This document shows positions 1 through 11,548 of a stretch of DNA of 64,000 bases, in pieces (the first letter of the stretch is position 1; each line of letters opens with the position of its first letter). Position numbers and translations under genes: made by a program. The notes below the pieces were generated by a model. The model saw only the letters and a list, made by a program, of their open reading frames with translations, ran no database searches and had not been told where the DNA came from. This stretch comes from Comamonadaceae bacterium (GTDB lineage Bacteria > Pseudomonadota > Gammaproteobacteria > Burkholderiales > Burkholderiaceae_C), in the NCBI GenBank assembly GCA_027488215.1, contig JAIYCB010000031.1:248001-312000 (forward strand), given 5' to 3'.

Positions 1-202
1 GGTAAGAGCTGGTGGACATGATCGCTAGGGGCTTGTCAAAAATGCGCGAGAGGATGTCACCCGGGCGCATGCCGCCACGGGCCAAGCACAGGATGTTGTC
101 GAATTCCCAGCCGGACTGGTGGATTTTGATGGCGAGTTTTTCAATGAGGTTGTGGTACTCGTCGTAGCTCACGTACAGGTGCTTACCGTCTTCGGTCAAC
201 AT
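1..202 (-). CDS. Phosphoribosyltransferase, N-terminal part (cut by window edge)
   Basis: This is the start of a minus-strand gene that leaves the window at base 1; only about 67 residues are visible. The protein begins MLTEDGKHLYVSYDEYHNLI and continues through a GWEFDNILCLARGGMRPGD segment. That is the N-terminal PRPP-binding fold of type I phosphoribosyltransferases, in which a hydrophobic strand ends in an R-G-G turn. A GGAG ribosome site lies just upstream of the ATG at 202. It follows purA on the same strand with a gap of about 55 bases, so a role in purine salvage (hypoxanthine or xanthine type) is likely but inferred. The PRPP loop and substrate hood lie outside the window, so the exact substrate cannot be read. 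Confidence 0.8.
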   Translation of the reverse strand, partial: MLTEDGKHLYVSYDEYHNLIEKLAIKIHQSGWEFDNILCLARGGMRPGDILSRIFDKPLAIMSTSSY

Positions 203-257
203 GGGTTCACTCCAAAAAATCAGGGGTTGAGATCGATGTGTTAGCCTGAGCCCAGGC

Positions 258-2764
<2,507 letters not shown>

Positions 2765-2868
2765 GAAGGGATGGGGTGACGGTTAAAAGTGAGATTTTAC
2801 CGGGTTGGCAGGCGCATTTCCGGCAAAGAGAACGGCAAATAGTCCAAAACCAGCTTCAATACGAAGAA

Positions 2869-2891
2869 CGGGGCTGTACTTAGCAGCCCCG
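2869..2891 (-). terminator. Hairpin, candidate intrinsic terminator
   Basis: An 8-base perfect stem (CGGGGCTG pairing with CAGCCCCG) closes a 7-base loop in the gap between the DUF2065 gene and hisZ. On the minus strand it is followed by TTCTTCG, a weak T-rich tract. It may end or attenuate transcripts coming from the hflKC side before hisZ-purA. Confidence 0.5.
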
Positions 2892-2905
2892 CGAGCTCGA
2901 CGGTG

Positions 2906-3091
2906 TCAAGCCAGCAACCAAATCACCACCAAACCAAGCACCACCATGAGCATGCCAAAAAATCTAATTTGACCTTCCTGCAATTGGAGCATCTGCTCGA
3001 ACAGGGTGCGCCAAAGTCGTGGCGAGATCATGGGAAGCAAACCCTCCAGGATGAGCATGAGGCCCAATGCCATCAGGAGGGTATCGAGCAA
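2906..3091 (-). CDS. DUF2065 (YjeT-like) small membrane protein
   Basis: This is a small inner-membrane protein of about 61 residues with two hydrophobic segments separated by a short amphipathic stretch. The motif LEGLLPMISPRLWR matches the DUF2065 family, whose E. coli member YjeT also sits next to hflKC and purA. Function is unknown; association with the HflKC complex is suggested only by conserved neighbourhood. The most upstream start is TTG at 3091, supported by a GGAAG ribosome site that overlaps the end of hflC. The first in-frame ATG lies at 3073 and would give 55 residues. The gap to hflC is 3 bases, so translational coupling is likely. Confidence 0.85.
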   Translation of the reverse strand: MLDTLLMALGLMLILEGLLPMISPRLWRTLFEQMLQLQEGQIRFFGMLMVVLGLVVIWLLA

Positions 3092-3094
3092 GAT

Positions 3095-3994
3095 TTACTT
3101 CCGGGCAGGCGCACCGCTGGGCGTGCCAAGCATACCTTTGAAAAATTCAGAGCTGCCGGGGTCGAGCACCATCACATCTGACTTGCTGTTGAAGCTGGAT
3201 TTGTAGGCCTCCAGACTGCGGTAGAACTGGGCAAACTGTGGGTCGCGGCCAAAGGACTCGGCATACAAACGGGCAGCTTGGGCATCGCCCTCGCCTTTGA
3301 TCTTCTGCGCATCCCGGTAGGCATTGGCGATCGTTACTTCGCGTTGGCGATCCGCATCGGCACGGATTTTTTCACCCTCGGCACCACCTGTCGAGCGCAA
3401 CTCGTTGGCTACCCGCTTTCGTTCGGCTTCCATCCGGCGATAAACCGATTCCGTGATGGTGTCCACGTAATCAGCACGCGTGATGCGCACATCGACCACG
3501 TCAACACCCCAGGGTTTTGCACCACGCACAACCAACAGCACATCCTCTTTCACATCGTCCATGAGTTCCTCACGTTTGAGCGAGAGCAATTCCTTGACGG
3601 TGCGCTTGTTGATCTGCTCCTGGAAGGCATTGCGCACCACGCGGTTGAGCTGGTTTGTGCCGGCTTTCTCGTCCAGCCCCACGTTACGGATGTAGGCTTG
3701 GGGGTCGTTGATTCGCCAGCGCACATACCAGTCAATGACCACACGCTGCTTCTCAGCCGTGAGCATGGGCTCGTTGTCAGGGCTGTCGAGGGTGAGCAGT
3801 CGCTTGTCAATGTAATTGACGTTTTGCAATGGGGGAGGCAACTTGAAGTGCAAACCGGGTTCGGTGATCACTTCCTTGATTTGACCCAGCGCATAGACCA
3901 CGCCAAATTGACGCTGATCCACCACAAACAACGTCGAGCTGAGCAGTGCGAACACCACCAGCAAACTGGAAATCCACAATCCGATGCGATTCAT
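3095..3994 (-). CDS. hflC: HflC, subunit of the HflKC regulator of FtsH
   Basis: HflC is an SPFH/prohibitin-family membrane protein. With HflK it forms a large periplasmic cage around the FtsH protease and modulates degradation of membrane proteins. The 299-residue protein begins with one transmembrane helix (IGLWISSLLVVFALLSSTLF), followed directly by the SPFH domain (VDQRQFGVVYALG, EPGLHFKLPPPLQNV) and a charged helical region rich in RMEAERKRVANELRSTG and EGEKIRADADR. It is read 11 bases after hflK and nearly abuts the DUF2065 gene. The start is the ATG at 3994. Length and domain order are normal for the family. Confidence 0.97.
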   Translation of the reverse strand: MNRIGLWISSLLVVFALLSSTLFVVDQRQFGVVYALGQIKEVITEPGLHFKLPPPLQNVNYIDKRLLTLDSPDNEPMLTAEKQRVVIDWYVRWRINDPQAYIRNVGLDEKAGTNQLNRVVRNAFQEQINKRTVKELLSLKREELMDDVKEDVLLVVRGAKPWGVDVVDVRITRADYVDTITESVYRRMEAERKRVANELRSTGGAEGEKIRADADRQREVTIANAYRDAQKIKGEGDAQAARLYAESFGRDPQFAQFYRSLEAYKSSFNSKSDVMVLDPGSSEFFKGMLGTPSGAPARK

Positions 3995-4005
3995 TTTCTT
4001 GTTCC

Positions 4006-5385
4006 TTATCGTGGATCGCGGCTACGCGAACGCTCGAGGTCTCTTGAGCGGGTATCCACCGTGCCGTTGCTGGGTGTGCTGACGGGCGACGCGGGGGCAT
4101 CGACAGCAGGTGGGGGCACTTGGGTAACCTGCTGCATGATTTTGTCCAACGGTAAATACAAGAGGTTGGAGCCTTGCTTGCTGTCCACCAACACCTTGGT
4201 CACGTTGCTGTAGATCTGTTGCATGGTGTCGGTGTACATGCGGTCACGCATGACTTGAGGTGCCTTCTGGTACTCGGGCAAGATGGTCCTGAAACGCTGA
4301 GCATCACCTTCTGCTTGCGCAACGATGCGTTCACGATAGGCAGCCGCCTCTTCCTTCAGACGCGAAGCCGCACCCACAGCACGAGGAATCACATCGTTGG
4401 CGTAGGCTTGAGCCTCGTTCTTGGCGCGTTCGCGCTCCTGACCGGCTTTGAGCACATCATCAAAGGCTGCCTGGACCTGCTCAGGAGGGCGTACCCCGCC
4501 TTGCTGCAAGTTGATGCCCACCACCTCAATGCCCACTTTGTAACGGTCCAGAATAACCTGCATTTTTTCGCGTACACGGGGCGCGATTTGGTCGCGTTCT
4601 TCAGCAAGAGCCGAATCCATTCTCATTTTTCCCACCACCTCACGAACAGCAGTTTCTGCAGACTGAACCACAGCTTCTGTTGGATTGCGGCTTTCAAACA
4701 AATAAGCACGTGCATCGTTCAATCGGTACTGCACCGCAAACTTGATTTCAACGATGTTTTCATCCTCGGTCAGCATCGCAGACTCACGAAGGCCTGTGGC
4801 TTTGATGATGTTGTCACGACCAATGTCCACTGAGCGAATCTGGGTCACAAACACGAGTTCATGGCGCTGAACCGGGTAAGGCATGCGCCAGTTGAAACCA
4901 GCGCCCACGGTCGAGTGGTATTTGCCAAACTGGGTGATGACAGCCTGCTGACCTTCTTGCACGATGAAAAAGCCTGTGGCCAACCAGACCAGCAAGGCGC
5001 CGCCAAGAATGACGCCAATACCCAGGTTCTTGATGAAGGCCGGAATTTCAGGCCCTCCGGACCCACCGCCGGAACCGCTTGGACCCTGAGGACGCTGAGG
5101 ACCACCCTTACCACCGAAAATTTGGCCAAGTTTGCGGTTGAAGTCACGCCACAATTCGTCCAGATCAGGTGGTCCACTTTGCTGTTGCTGCGACCCGCGA
5201 CCAGGCGGTTGTTGCCAAGAATCGGGCTTGGGACCGGGTGGGGGCGTATCGCCCGATGGCTTGTTGCCTGAGTCACTGGAAGATTTGTCATCGTCGCGAC
5301 CCCAGCGTGGGTCGTTCAGATTGAACATGCCTCGTATCTTTGCAGGCAGCAAGGACCATCGCAGGGCGGGCAGTTGAAAATTCAT
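4006..5385 (-). CDS. hflK: HflK, subunit of the HflKC regulator of FtsH
   Basis: HflK is the partner of HflC in the FtsH-modulating membrane complex. The N-terminal region of about 110 residues is cytoplasmic and rich in Gly, Pro, Gln and Ser. It is followed by one transmembrane helix (IGVILGGALLVWLATGFFIV), the SPFH domain (EGQQAVITQFGKY) and the long helical tail (RAKNEAQAYANDVIPRA). The start is uncertain. The ATG at 5385 gives MNFQLPALRW and has only a weak AAAGA site. An internal ATG at 5328 gives MFNLNDPRWGRDDD, with a GAGG sitting too close to it. The RWGRDDD segment is typical of the beginning of betaproteobacterial HflK, so either is possible. Confidence 0.95.
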   Translation of the reverse strand: MNFQLPALRWSLLPAKIRGMFNLNDPRWGRDDDKSSSDSGNKPSGDTPPPGPKPDSWQQPPGRGSQQQQSGPPDLDELWRDFNRKLGQIFGGKGGPQRPQGPSGSGGGSGGPEIPAFIKNLGIGVILGGALLVWLATGFFIVQEGQQAVITQFGKYHSTVGAGFNWRMPYPVQRHELVFVTQIRSVDIGRDNIIKATGLRESAMLTEDENIVEIKFAVQYRLNDARAYLFESRNPTEAVVQSAETAVREVVGKMRMDSALAEERDQIAPRVREKMQVILDRYKVGIEVVGINLQQGGVRPPEQVQAAFDDVLKAGQERERAKNEAQAYANDVIPRAVGAASRLKEEAAAYRERIVAQAEGDAQRFRTILPEYQKAPQVMRDRMYTDTMQQIYSNVTKVLVDSKQGSNLLYLPLDKIMQQVTQVPPPAVDAPASPVSTPSNGTVDTRSRDLERSRSRDPR

Positions 5386-5441
5386 GATTCTTTGTCTTTT
5401 TCTGGATGACGAAGCAGCATTGTGCCGAATTTGAAGGCCAC

Positions 5442-6638
5442 TTAAGGCGAGTCACCGAGATATTCCCGGTTCAAGTCACGGGGATCAGCCTCTGGCAATG
5501 GGGCTGATGGCAGTGCCGCCTTGACGGTGTCGGACAAAACAGAGCGCAACTGGGCCAAACCCACGCCGGTTTTTGCACTCAGAAATACACGTGGCACTGG
5601 CACACCATCCAGTTCGAACTGGTCATGCATCTGCGAGGGGTAACGGTCTGCGGCCAAGACATCGACTTTGTTGAAAACAAGCAGCTGTGGCACTTGATCA
5701 GCCCCAATTTCAGTCAGCACTTTTTGCACCTCGGCCATCTGCTCTGGAAAATCCGGGTTGGCCGCGTCGACCACATGCAGCAACAAATCCGCCTCGGTCG
5801 CTTCTTGCAGTGTGGCCTGAAAGGCCTCGACCAGACCGTGCGGCAAATCACGGATGAAGCCCACCGTATCGGACAAAGACACCGATCGCCCTGCTTCACC
5901 CAGATACAACTGGCGGGTGGTGGTGTCCAACGTGGCAAACAGCTGGTCGGCCGCATAAGCACGGGCCTTCACCAGGGCATTGAAAAGGGTTGATTTGCCC
6001 GCATTGGTGTAACCCACCAGCGATATGTTGAAAGTGTCACGTCGGTCGCGTTGGCGTCGTTGGGTGTTGCGCTGTTTTTTGACCTTAACCAAGCGCTCTT
6101 TGATGCGCTTGATCGAGTCATTGATCATGCGGCGATCCAACTCGATTTGGGTTTCACCCGGGCCGCCGCGCATGCCAATGCCGCCGCTTTGCCGCTCAAG
6201 GTGTGACCAACGGCGCACCAAACGGGTGCTCAAATACTGCTGGCGAGCGAGCTCCACTTGCAGTTTGCCTTCATGGCTACGTGCGCGTTGACCAAAAATT
6301 TCCAGAATCAGCAAAGTGCGGTCATTGACAGGCAGGCCAATGTGCCGCTCCAGATTGCGCTGTTGGGCCGGACTGAGCGCCTGGTCAAACAAAACTTCGA
6401 CAGCTCCATGCATCAGGGCCAGTTCCTTGATTTCGTCGGCTTTGCCGCTACCGACAAAAAGCGCCGGATCGGGGGCTTTTCGTTTGCACGTCAGGCGAAC
6501 CACGGGCTTGAGGCCACCCGACTCCGCGAGTAAGCCCAGTTCTTGCAACTCGCCATCAAAATGCGGCAGCCCAAAGTCAACGCCGACCAATAAGGTCGGC
6601 GCGGGCTGGTTAAAAGATGATTCAGACAATGTCAACAA
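5442..6638 (-). CDS. hflX: Ribosome-associated GTPase HflX
   Basis: HflX is a GTPase that binds the 50S subunit and splits stalled or stressed 70S ribosomes. The protein has the N-terminal HflX domain (KRKAPDPALFVGSGKADEIKEL), the coiled linker with the GGxGxRGPGETQ signature (GGIGMRGGPGETQIELDRR), and a Ras-like G domain with G1 GYTNAGKSTLFNAL, G3 DTVGFI and G4 NKVD. No ATG is available upstream of the conserved region. The start is therefore a TTG, with candidates at 6638, 6635 and 6629, behind an AGCAGG ribosome site. It is 43 bases downstream of hfq, the usual hfq-hflX-hflKC order. The C-terminus is short after the G domain. Confidence 0.95.
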   Translation of the reverse strand: MLTLSESSFNQPAPTLLVGVDFGLPHFDGELQELGLLAESGGLKPVVRLTCKRKAPDPALFVGSGKADEIKELALMHGAVEVLFDQALSPAQQRNLERHIGLPVNDRTLLILEIFGQRARSHEGKLQVELARQQYLSTRLVRRWSHLERQSGGIGMRGGPGETQIELDRRMINDSIKRIKERLVKVKKQRNTQRRQRDRRDTFNISLVGYTNAGKSTLFNALVKARAYAADQLFATLDTTTRQLYLGEAGRSVSLSDTVGFIRDLPHGLVEAFQATLQEATEADLLLHVVDAANPDFPEQMAEVQKVLTEIGADQVPQLLVFNKVDVLAADRYPSQMHDQFELDGVPVPRVFLSAKTGVGLAQLRSVLSDTVKAALPSAPLPEADPRDLNREYLGDSP

Positions 6639-6647
6639 CCTGCTTCA

Positions 6648-6662
6648 GCGGAATCATTCCGC
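6648..6662. repeat. Perfect 15-base inverted repeat in the hfq-hflX gap
   Basis: GCGGAAT-C-ATTCCGC is a perfect palindrome with a one-base centre. It lies immediately upstream of the hflX ribosome site on the minus strand. It could be a small mRNA hairpin or a protein-binding site; nothing in the sequence decides between them. Confidence 0.4.
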
Positions 6663-6681
6663 CGTGCGAGCCAAAACCGCA

Positions 6682-6927
6682 TCAAGCGGTGATTTCACCC
6701 GTTTCGGGGGTACTGAAGGTGACGGATCGACCAGGAACGATGGTCGAGATGGCATGTTTGTAGACCATTTGAGTCACTGTGTTTCGCAAAAGAACCACGT
6801 ATTGATCAAAAGATTCGATCTGACCTTGCAGTTTGATGCCGTTGACAAGGTAAATCGACACCGGAACATGCTCTCGGCGCAACGCGTTCAGGAAGGGGTC
6901 TTGCAAAAGTTGACCTTTATTGCTCAC
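6682..6927 (-). CDS. hfq: RNA chaperone Hfq
   Basis: Hfq forms a hexameric Sm-like ring that pairs small RNAs with their mRNA targets. The 81-residue product carries Sm1 ([26 protein letters not shown] split over the first 35 residues), the [12 protein letters not shown] strand and the Sm2 signature [10 protein letters not shown]. The open frame reads upstream without an ATG. The start is a GTG at 6927 ([12 protein letters not shown]) behind a clear GGAG ribosome site six bases away. The C-terminal tail ([16 protein letters not shown]) is short, as usual in betaproteobacteria. It lies between der and hflX. Confidence 0.98.
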   Translation of the reverse strand: MSNKGQLLQDPFLNALRREHVPVSIYLVNGIKLQGQIESFDQYVVLLRNTVTQMVYKHAISTIVPGRSVTFSTPETGEITA

Positions 6928-7015
6928 GATATTCTCCGTGTTCAGAAGTTTTGAAGCCTTGACCTTACCACAGGGAAAGGCTTGGACTTCCAGAAACAGA
7001 TGAATTCCACAAATC

Positions 7016-8356
7016 TCAGTTGAATTCTTTTTCCGCAAAAGGATTTGTGGATGTTTTCATTTCAATTCGCAATGGCGTACCGGACAAGTTGAAGGCCTTG
7101 CGAAAGCGCCCTTCCAGAAAGCGCTTGTAGGTGTCGGTAACGTGCTCCAGTGAATTGCCGTGGATCACGATCACTGGAGGGTTCATGCCGCCTTGGTGAG
7201 CGTAACGCATCTTGGGGCGAAACATGCCCCCGCGCTGAGGGCTCTGGAATTGCACGGCTTCCAGCAACAAACGGGTCAGGATAGGTGTACTCATCTTGCA
7301 CATCGCCGATTTATGCGCCTGAATGATAGAAGCCCAAACGGGACCCAGTCCTTGACGTTTTTTGGCCGAGATAAAGTGCATGTTGGCAAAGCCCAAAAAA
7401 GGCAGCCGGTTTTCAATGGAACGCTGAACCAACTGGCGCTGGTATTCGTCGACCGCATCCCATTTGTTCACCGCCAACACCATGGCGCGACCGCTTTCCA
7501 GCGCATAGCCGGCAATGTGGGCGTCTTGGTCGGTCACGCCCTGCTCAGCATCGAGCAGCAGCAAGACCACGTTGGCAGACTCGATGGCCTGCAGGGTTTT
7601 GACCACCGAGAACTTCTCGATGGCTTCAAACACCTTGCCTTTGCGGCGCAAGCCTGCAGTGTCGATCAACTCGAATTTCTGGCCTTGACGCTCAAACGGT
7701 ACCGAAATCGCATCACGAGTGGTACCCGGCATGTCAAAAGCCACCAGTCGTTCTTCCCCCAGCCATGTGTTGATCAAAGTGGATTTGCCCACATTGGGGC
7801 GTCCTGCTACGGCCAACTTGATGACCGTGGGATCATCTTCGGTTTCTTCGGGTTCTTCGGACAAATTCAACTGATCAAAAGCCAGCTCTACCAATCCACG
7901 GATGCCCTGGCCATGCGCTGCCGAGATAGCGATCACCTCACCCAAGCCTAGCTCATAAAAATCGGTCAGTTGAATGCCTTCCCGCATTCCTTCGGCTTTG
8001 TTGGCCACCAAAAGGCAAGGCTTGCCAATCTTGCGCAGGTATTTGGCGATGTCATGGTCTTGTGCAGACAAGCCGCCCCGGGCATCGACCACAAAAATCA
8101 CCACATCGGCTTCGGCCACCGCTTGCTGCGTTTGTTTGGCCATCTCTTTGTAAATGCCGCTACTGGCATCGGGCTCAAAGCCGCCCGTATCGATCACGAT
8201 GAATTCTTGCCGGCCTTGTTTGGCATTGCCGTAATGGCGGTCACGGGTCAAACCCGCAAAATCAGCCACGATGGCGTCCCGGCTTTTGGTGAGGCGGTTG
8301 AACAGCGTGGATTTACCCACATTCGGGCGGCCAACAAGGGCCAGTACTGGTTTCAC
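7016..8356 (-). CDS. der: Ribosome biogenesis GTPase Der (EngA)
   Basis: Der is an essential GTPase with two tandem G domains that acts in maturation of the 50S ribosomal subunit. The 446-residue protein shows two P-loops ([12 protein letters not shown] near residue 9 and [12 protein letters not shown] in the second half), two DTAG/DTGG switch motifs, NKAEG/NKWD guanine-specificity motifs and a C-terminal KH-like domain ([15 protein letters not shown]). The correct start is a GTG at 8356 ([17 protein letters not shown]). The longer frame to 8407 adds residues foreign to the family. It is 19 bases downstream of bamB in the conserved hisS-yfgM-bamB-der order. Confidence 0.97.
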   Translation of the reverse strand: MKPVLALVGRPNVGKSTLFNRLTKSRDAIVADFAGLTRDRHYGNAKQGRQEFIVIDTGGFEPDASSGIYKEMAKQTQQAVAEADVVIFVVDARGGLSAQDHDIAKYLRKIGKPCLLVANKAEGMREGIQLTDFYELGLGEVIAISAAHGQGIRGLVELAFDQLNLSEEPEETEDDPTVIKLAVAGRPNVGKSTLINTWLGEERLVAFDMPGTTRDAISVPFERQGQKFELIDTAGLRRKGKVFEAIEKFSVVKTLQAIESANVVLLLLDAEQGVTDQDAHIAGYALESGRAMVLAVNKWDAVDEYQRQLVQRSIENRLPFLGFANMHFISAKKRQGLGPVWASIIQAHKSAMCKMSTPILTRLLLEAVQFQSPQRGGMFRPKMRYAHQGGMNPPVIVIHGNSLEHVTDTYKRFLEGRFRKAFNLSGTPLRIEMKTSTNPFAEKEFN

Positions 8357-8375
8357 GTAAAAATTTTCCGATCCA

Positions 8376-9509
8376 TCATTCAGGGCGAAATCCGAAGACA
8401 CCCCCACTGCGGGTCACCACCACCAAAATCTCGCCCACAGCAATGGGTCGTCCGGTGATGGCGCTGCCATCGGTCCCAATACGGTTCAGGACTTGCCCGT
8501 CTTTGGGTGAAATCGCATGCACCCAGCCCTCCTGATCCCCGACCACGAGACCTTGTCGCCATGCCAAAGGAAGACTCAGACCCCGAAAGCGTAAAGCGTC
8601 TTGCACCCATAGCGGTGCGCCCGAATTGCGTTGCCAGGCCAATAACTTGCCATCGGATTCGACGCCCCAAACGGTTTGCGCGTCACCTTCCAGACCTTGG
8701 TGCCCCTGAGCGGTACGACTCCAAACCATGCGACCATTCAAACCGTCCACACAAGCCACTGCAGACTGAAATGCTCGAACACAAACCGAGTTGCCAATGC
8801 GACTGGGTCCTGCTACCAAATCAACAAGGCGCTCCACTTCGTTGGTGCCACGGGTACTGCCCACCAGTGTTTCCCAGCGCACGGTGCCAGACAAGGGGTT
8901 CAAAGACACCAGACGCCCTCCCCAACCGACCAATAACTGATCGCCCAAAGACATCAGCAAACCGGCTTGACGCAACACCAGTGAGTCACCCGCGCGCTGC
9001 TGAGTCCAGAGCTTCTGACCTGTAGCCCCATCAAAGGCGCTTACGGCGCGGTCGCCGGTTAAAACAAACACACGTTCACCGGCCACCAAAGGCGGCGTAT
9101 TGGACAAAGCTGACAAGGTCTGACGCCAAATGACCCGACCGGACTCGACGGTCACCAGCTCATTGTTGCGTGTGACCACGGCAAATCGTTGACCATCACC
9201 ACCCACACCCGCTTGAATGGGTGCGCCCAGATTCAATCGCCACACTTCACGACCACTGACTGCATCGATCAAAACCAACTGGCCTGTTGTAGAGGCTATT
9301 GCCAATTGCTGACCATGCACCGATGCCATGAGCGGCGTGCTGACCTCACCAATTTGATGGGTCCAGGCCTTTTTGACATTCCAAGAACCACTGACATTGG
9401 GTAAAGGCGAGGACTGTGGTTTGTTGGGGGCACTGGAGCAAGCCGACAACAGGCACAAACTGGCCAAAGCCAAGAAGCGGCTGAATGCAGAGTTCAACAA
9501 TGGTCTCAC
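8376..9509 (-). CDS. bamB: Outer-membrane protein assembly lipoprotein BamB
   Basis: BamB is a periplasmic lipoprotein and an accessory part of the BAM complex that inserts beta-barrel proteins into the outer membrane. The 377-residue product has a lipoprotein signal ending in the lipobox LSAC near residue 24, followed by repeated PQQ-like beta-propeller blades (for example [51 protein letters not shown]). The start is a GTG at 9509 preceded by an AGGAAG ribosome site. It overlaps the stop of the preceding TPR gene by four bases (GTGA), which indicates translational coupling. Confidence 0.96.
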   Translation of the reverse strand: MRPLLNSAFSRFLALASLCLLSACSSAPNKPQSSPLPNVSGSWNVKKAWTHQIGEVSTPLMASVHGQQLAIASTTGQLVLIDAVSGREVWRLNLGAPIQAGVGGDGQRFAVVTRNNELVTVESGRVIWRQTLSALSNTPPLVAGERVFVLTGDRAVSAFDGATGQKLWTQQRAGDSLVLRQAGLLMSLGDQLLVGWGGRLVSLNPLSGTVRWETLVGSTRGTNEVERLVDLVAGPSRIGNSVCVRAFQSAVACVDGLNGRMVWSRTAQGHQGLEGDAQTVWGVESDGKLLAWQRNSGAPLWVQDALRFRGLSLPLAWRQGLVVGDQEGWVHAISPKDGQVLNRIGTDGSAITGRPIAVGEILVVVTRSGGVFGFRPE

Positions 9510-10186
9510 TTGGCGCTTCCTGTCGCAGTTGGGGGGCCGACAGCCTCTGGATCCACTCCCAATGCGTTGAGCTTGGCTTGCACCAAACGCCTGTAATCCG
9601 GACTGTCACTCAATTGTTGCCATGCAATTTGGTAAGCCGTAACAGCTTCACTTTTTTGGCCTTTGACTTGCAAGATATCGCCACGCAAATCAGCGGCCAG
9701 ACCCGCCATGGCCGGGGTAAATGGAGCGCTCAACTGGGTCAAGGCTTCGTCGTTGGATCCGGCATCCAGTAGAAGTGCTGACAGTCGCAGGCGCGCAATA
9801 TCGCGGTACGCGGGGTCTGGAGCCGACTCAGCGACCCACTTCAGAGCAGCCCGAGCGGCATCAGCCTTGTCTTTGGCCTGCAAAGATTTGGCTGACAGCA
9901 TGGCCGCTTGGTGGGCGTAATGCGTGCCACCAAACTTTTCTTTCATGTCGGCAAAACTGCGCTCTACACGGGCCACATCCCCGGCCATGACTGCGCGCTC
10001 CACTTCGTCGAACAACACAGCCGCTTTGGTTGCTTGATCGCGTTGCCAATATTGGTAACCATTCCAGGCCGCGTAACCGCCTAAAACGACAATCAGCAGC
10101 CATGAAATCAGGTTGCCGTATTTTTTCCAGAAATGCTTGAGCTGGTCAAGTTGTTCTTGTTCTTCGAGGTCGAGGGCTTTGGCCAT
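9506..10186 (-). CDS. yfgM: YfgM-type tetratricopeptide protein, SecYEG-associated
   Basis: YfgM is an inner-membrane protein with a periplasmic tetratricopeptide domain. It associates with SecYEG and periplasmic chaperones such as PpiD. The 226-residue product starts MAKALDLEEQEQLDQLKHFW, the conserved cytoplasmic head of the family, then has one membrane helix (LISWLLIVVLGGYAAW) and a helical repeat region. The open frame extends four codons to a TTG at 10198; the ATG at 10186 is preferred by homology. It sits between hisS and bamB as in enterobacteria, and its stop overlaps the bamB start. Confidence 0.92.
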   Translation of the reverse strand: MAKALDLEEQEQLDQLKHFWKKYGNLISWLLIVVLGGYAAWNGYQYWQRDQATKAAVLFDEVERAVMAGDVARVERSFADMKEKFGGTHYAHQAAMLSAKSLQAKDKADAARAALKWVAESAPDPAYRDIARLRLSALLLDAGSNDEALTQLSAPFTPAMAGLAADLRGDILQVKGQKSEAVTAYQIAWQQLSDSPDYRRLVQAKLNALGVDPEAVGPPTATGSAK

Positions 10187-10210
10187 GGTGTAAGTCAATG
10201 AATGAATGCT

Positions 10211-11548
10211 TCAAAGCGCGGATTGTAGGCTGTGGGCCCATGTGGCCACAGTGCTCAGCAACTCGGTACGCTGGGAACCTGCGCCGTCACGCAGCGATTT
10301 GACCGCGACCAGCCCCTGGCATAACTCTTCAGGGCCAAACACCAGGGCGAAACGCGCACCCGAGGCATCGGCTTTCTTGAATTGGGACTTCATGCTGCCC
10401 ATGCCGTCGCCACTGCCCGCGTGCATTTGCGCCGATACACCCTGCGCGCGCAAGGCTTGCAGCAGCTGCATGGCCACCGGCAAGGCGGCAGCATCAGGGA
10501 TGATGGCATAAACATCAGGGGCAAAATCGGGCAAAACCTCGCCCTGCTCCTTGATGAGTTCAAGCACACGCTCAACACCCAGGGCCCAGCCCACAGCAGG
10601 CGATGGTTTGCCACCCACTTGCTCCACCAAATAATCATATCGGCCACCGCCGCAGATGGTGCCCTGTGAACCCAATTGGGTGGTGATGAACTCGAACACT
10701 GTGAGGTTGTAGTAATCCATGCCCCGCACCAGGCGCGGGTTGATGCTGTAGGCCACGCCATTGGCGTCCAGAATGGCCTTGACCGCATTGAAGTGGGCCA
10801 GCGAAGCTTCGCCCAGGAAATCGAGCAATCGAGGCGCAGCCTCGACCACGCTTTGCATGGCCGGATTCTTGGTGTCGAGAATGCGCAGCGGGTTGCTGTG
10901 CAGACGGCGCTTGGCTTCTTCGTCCAGCAGATCGCTGTACTTTTCAAGGTGAGCAATCAGGGCGGCGCGATGGGCTTGGCGCTCTGCGGGTTGGCCTAAG
11001 CTGTTGAGTTCAAGGCGCACACCATGCAGGCCCAGAACCTTCCACAGATCATTGGCCAACAAAATGAGTTCGGCGTCCACCTCAGGACCCCCAAAACCCA
11101 GCACTTCGGCACCGACCTGATGGAACTGGCGGTAGCGGCCGCGCTGCGGGCGCTCATGACGGAACATCGGACCCATGTAATACAGACGCTTTCCGCCTTC
11201 GTAGAGCATGTTGTGCTCGACCACCGCACGAACCAGACCGGCCGTGCCTTCAGGGCGCAAGGTGAGTTGCTCACCGTTCAGGCGGTCTTCAAAGGAGTAC
11301 ATTTCCTTTTCGACGATGTCAGTCACTTCGCCCAGACCTCGCACAAACAGCGCTGTCGGCTCCACGATGGGCAAGCGCACATTGCGGTAGGCATAGCGAG
11401 CCATCAGATCGCGAACTTGGGCTTCCAGCCACTCCCAGCGCGCCGAGTCCGGCGGCAGGATGTCATTCATGCCTTTGACGCCGACCAGCTTCTGGGCCTT
11501 GGGCACCTTTTCAACCTTCGAAGCGTTTTCTTTGAGGAGTTCGCTCAT
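10211..11548 (-). CDS. hisS: Histidyl-tRNA synthetase HisS
   Basis: HisS charges tRNA-His. The 445-residue class II synthetase carries [10 protein letters not shown] near the N-terminus, motif 2 ([17 protein letters not shown]), the histidine-A signature [14 protein letters not shown], motif 3 ([13 protein letters not shown] ... [12 protein letters not shown]) and a C-terminal anticodon-binding domain ([25 protein letters not shown]). An N-terminal extension of about 20 residues rich in Lys and Glu precedes the conserved start. ATG at 11548; its first bases overlap the ispG stop (ATGA). HisZ at 1.6-2.8 kb is its regulatory paralogue. Confidence 0.98.
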   Translation of the reverse strand: MSELLKENASKVEKVPKAQKLVGVKGMNDILPPDSARWEWLEAQVRDLMARYAYRNVRLPIVEPTALFVRGLGEVTDIVEKEMYSFEDRLNGEQLTLRPEGTAGLVRAVVEHNMLYEGGKRLYYMGPMFRHERPQRGRYRQFHQVGAEVLGFGGPEVDAELILLANDLWKVLGLHGVRLELNSLGQPAERQAHRAALIAHLEKYSDLLDEEAKRRLHSNPLRILDTKNPAMQSVVEAAPRLLDFLGEASLAHFNAVKAILDANGVAYSINPRLVRGMDYYNLTVFEFITTQLGSQGTICGGGRYDYLVEQVGGKPSPAVGWALGVERVLELIKEQGEVLPDFAPDVYAIIPDAAALPVAMQLLQALRAQGVSAQMHAGSGDGMGSMKSQFKKADASGARFALVFGPEELCQGLVAVKSLRDGAGSQRTELLSTVATWAHSLQSAL

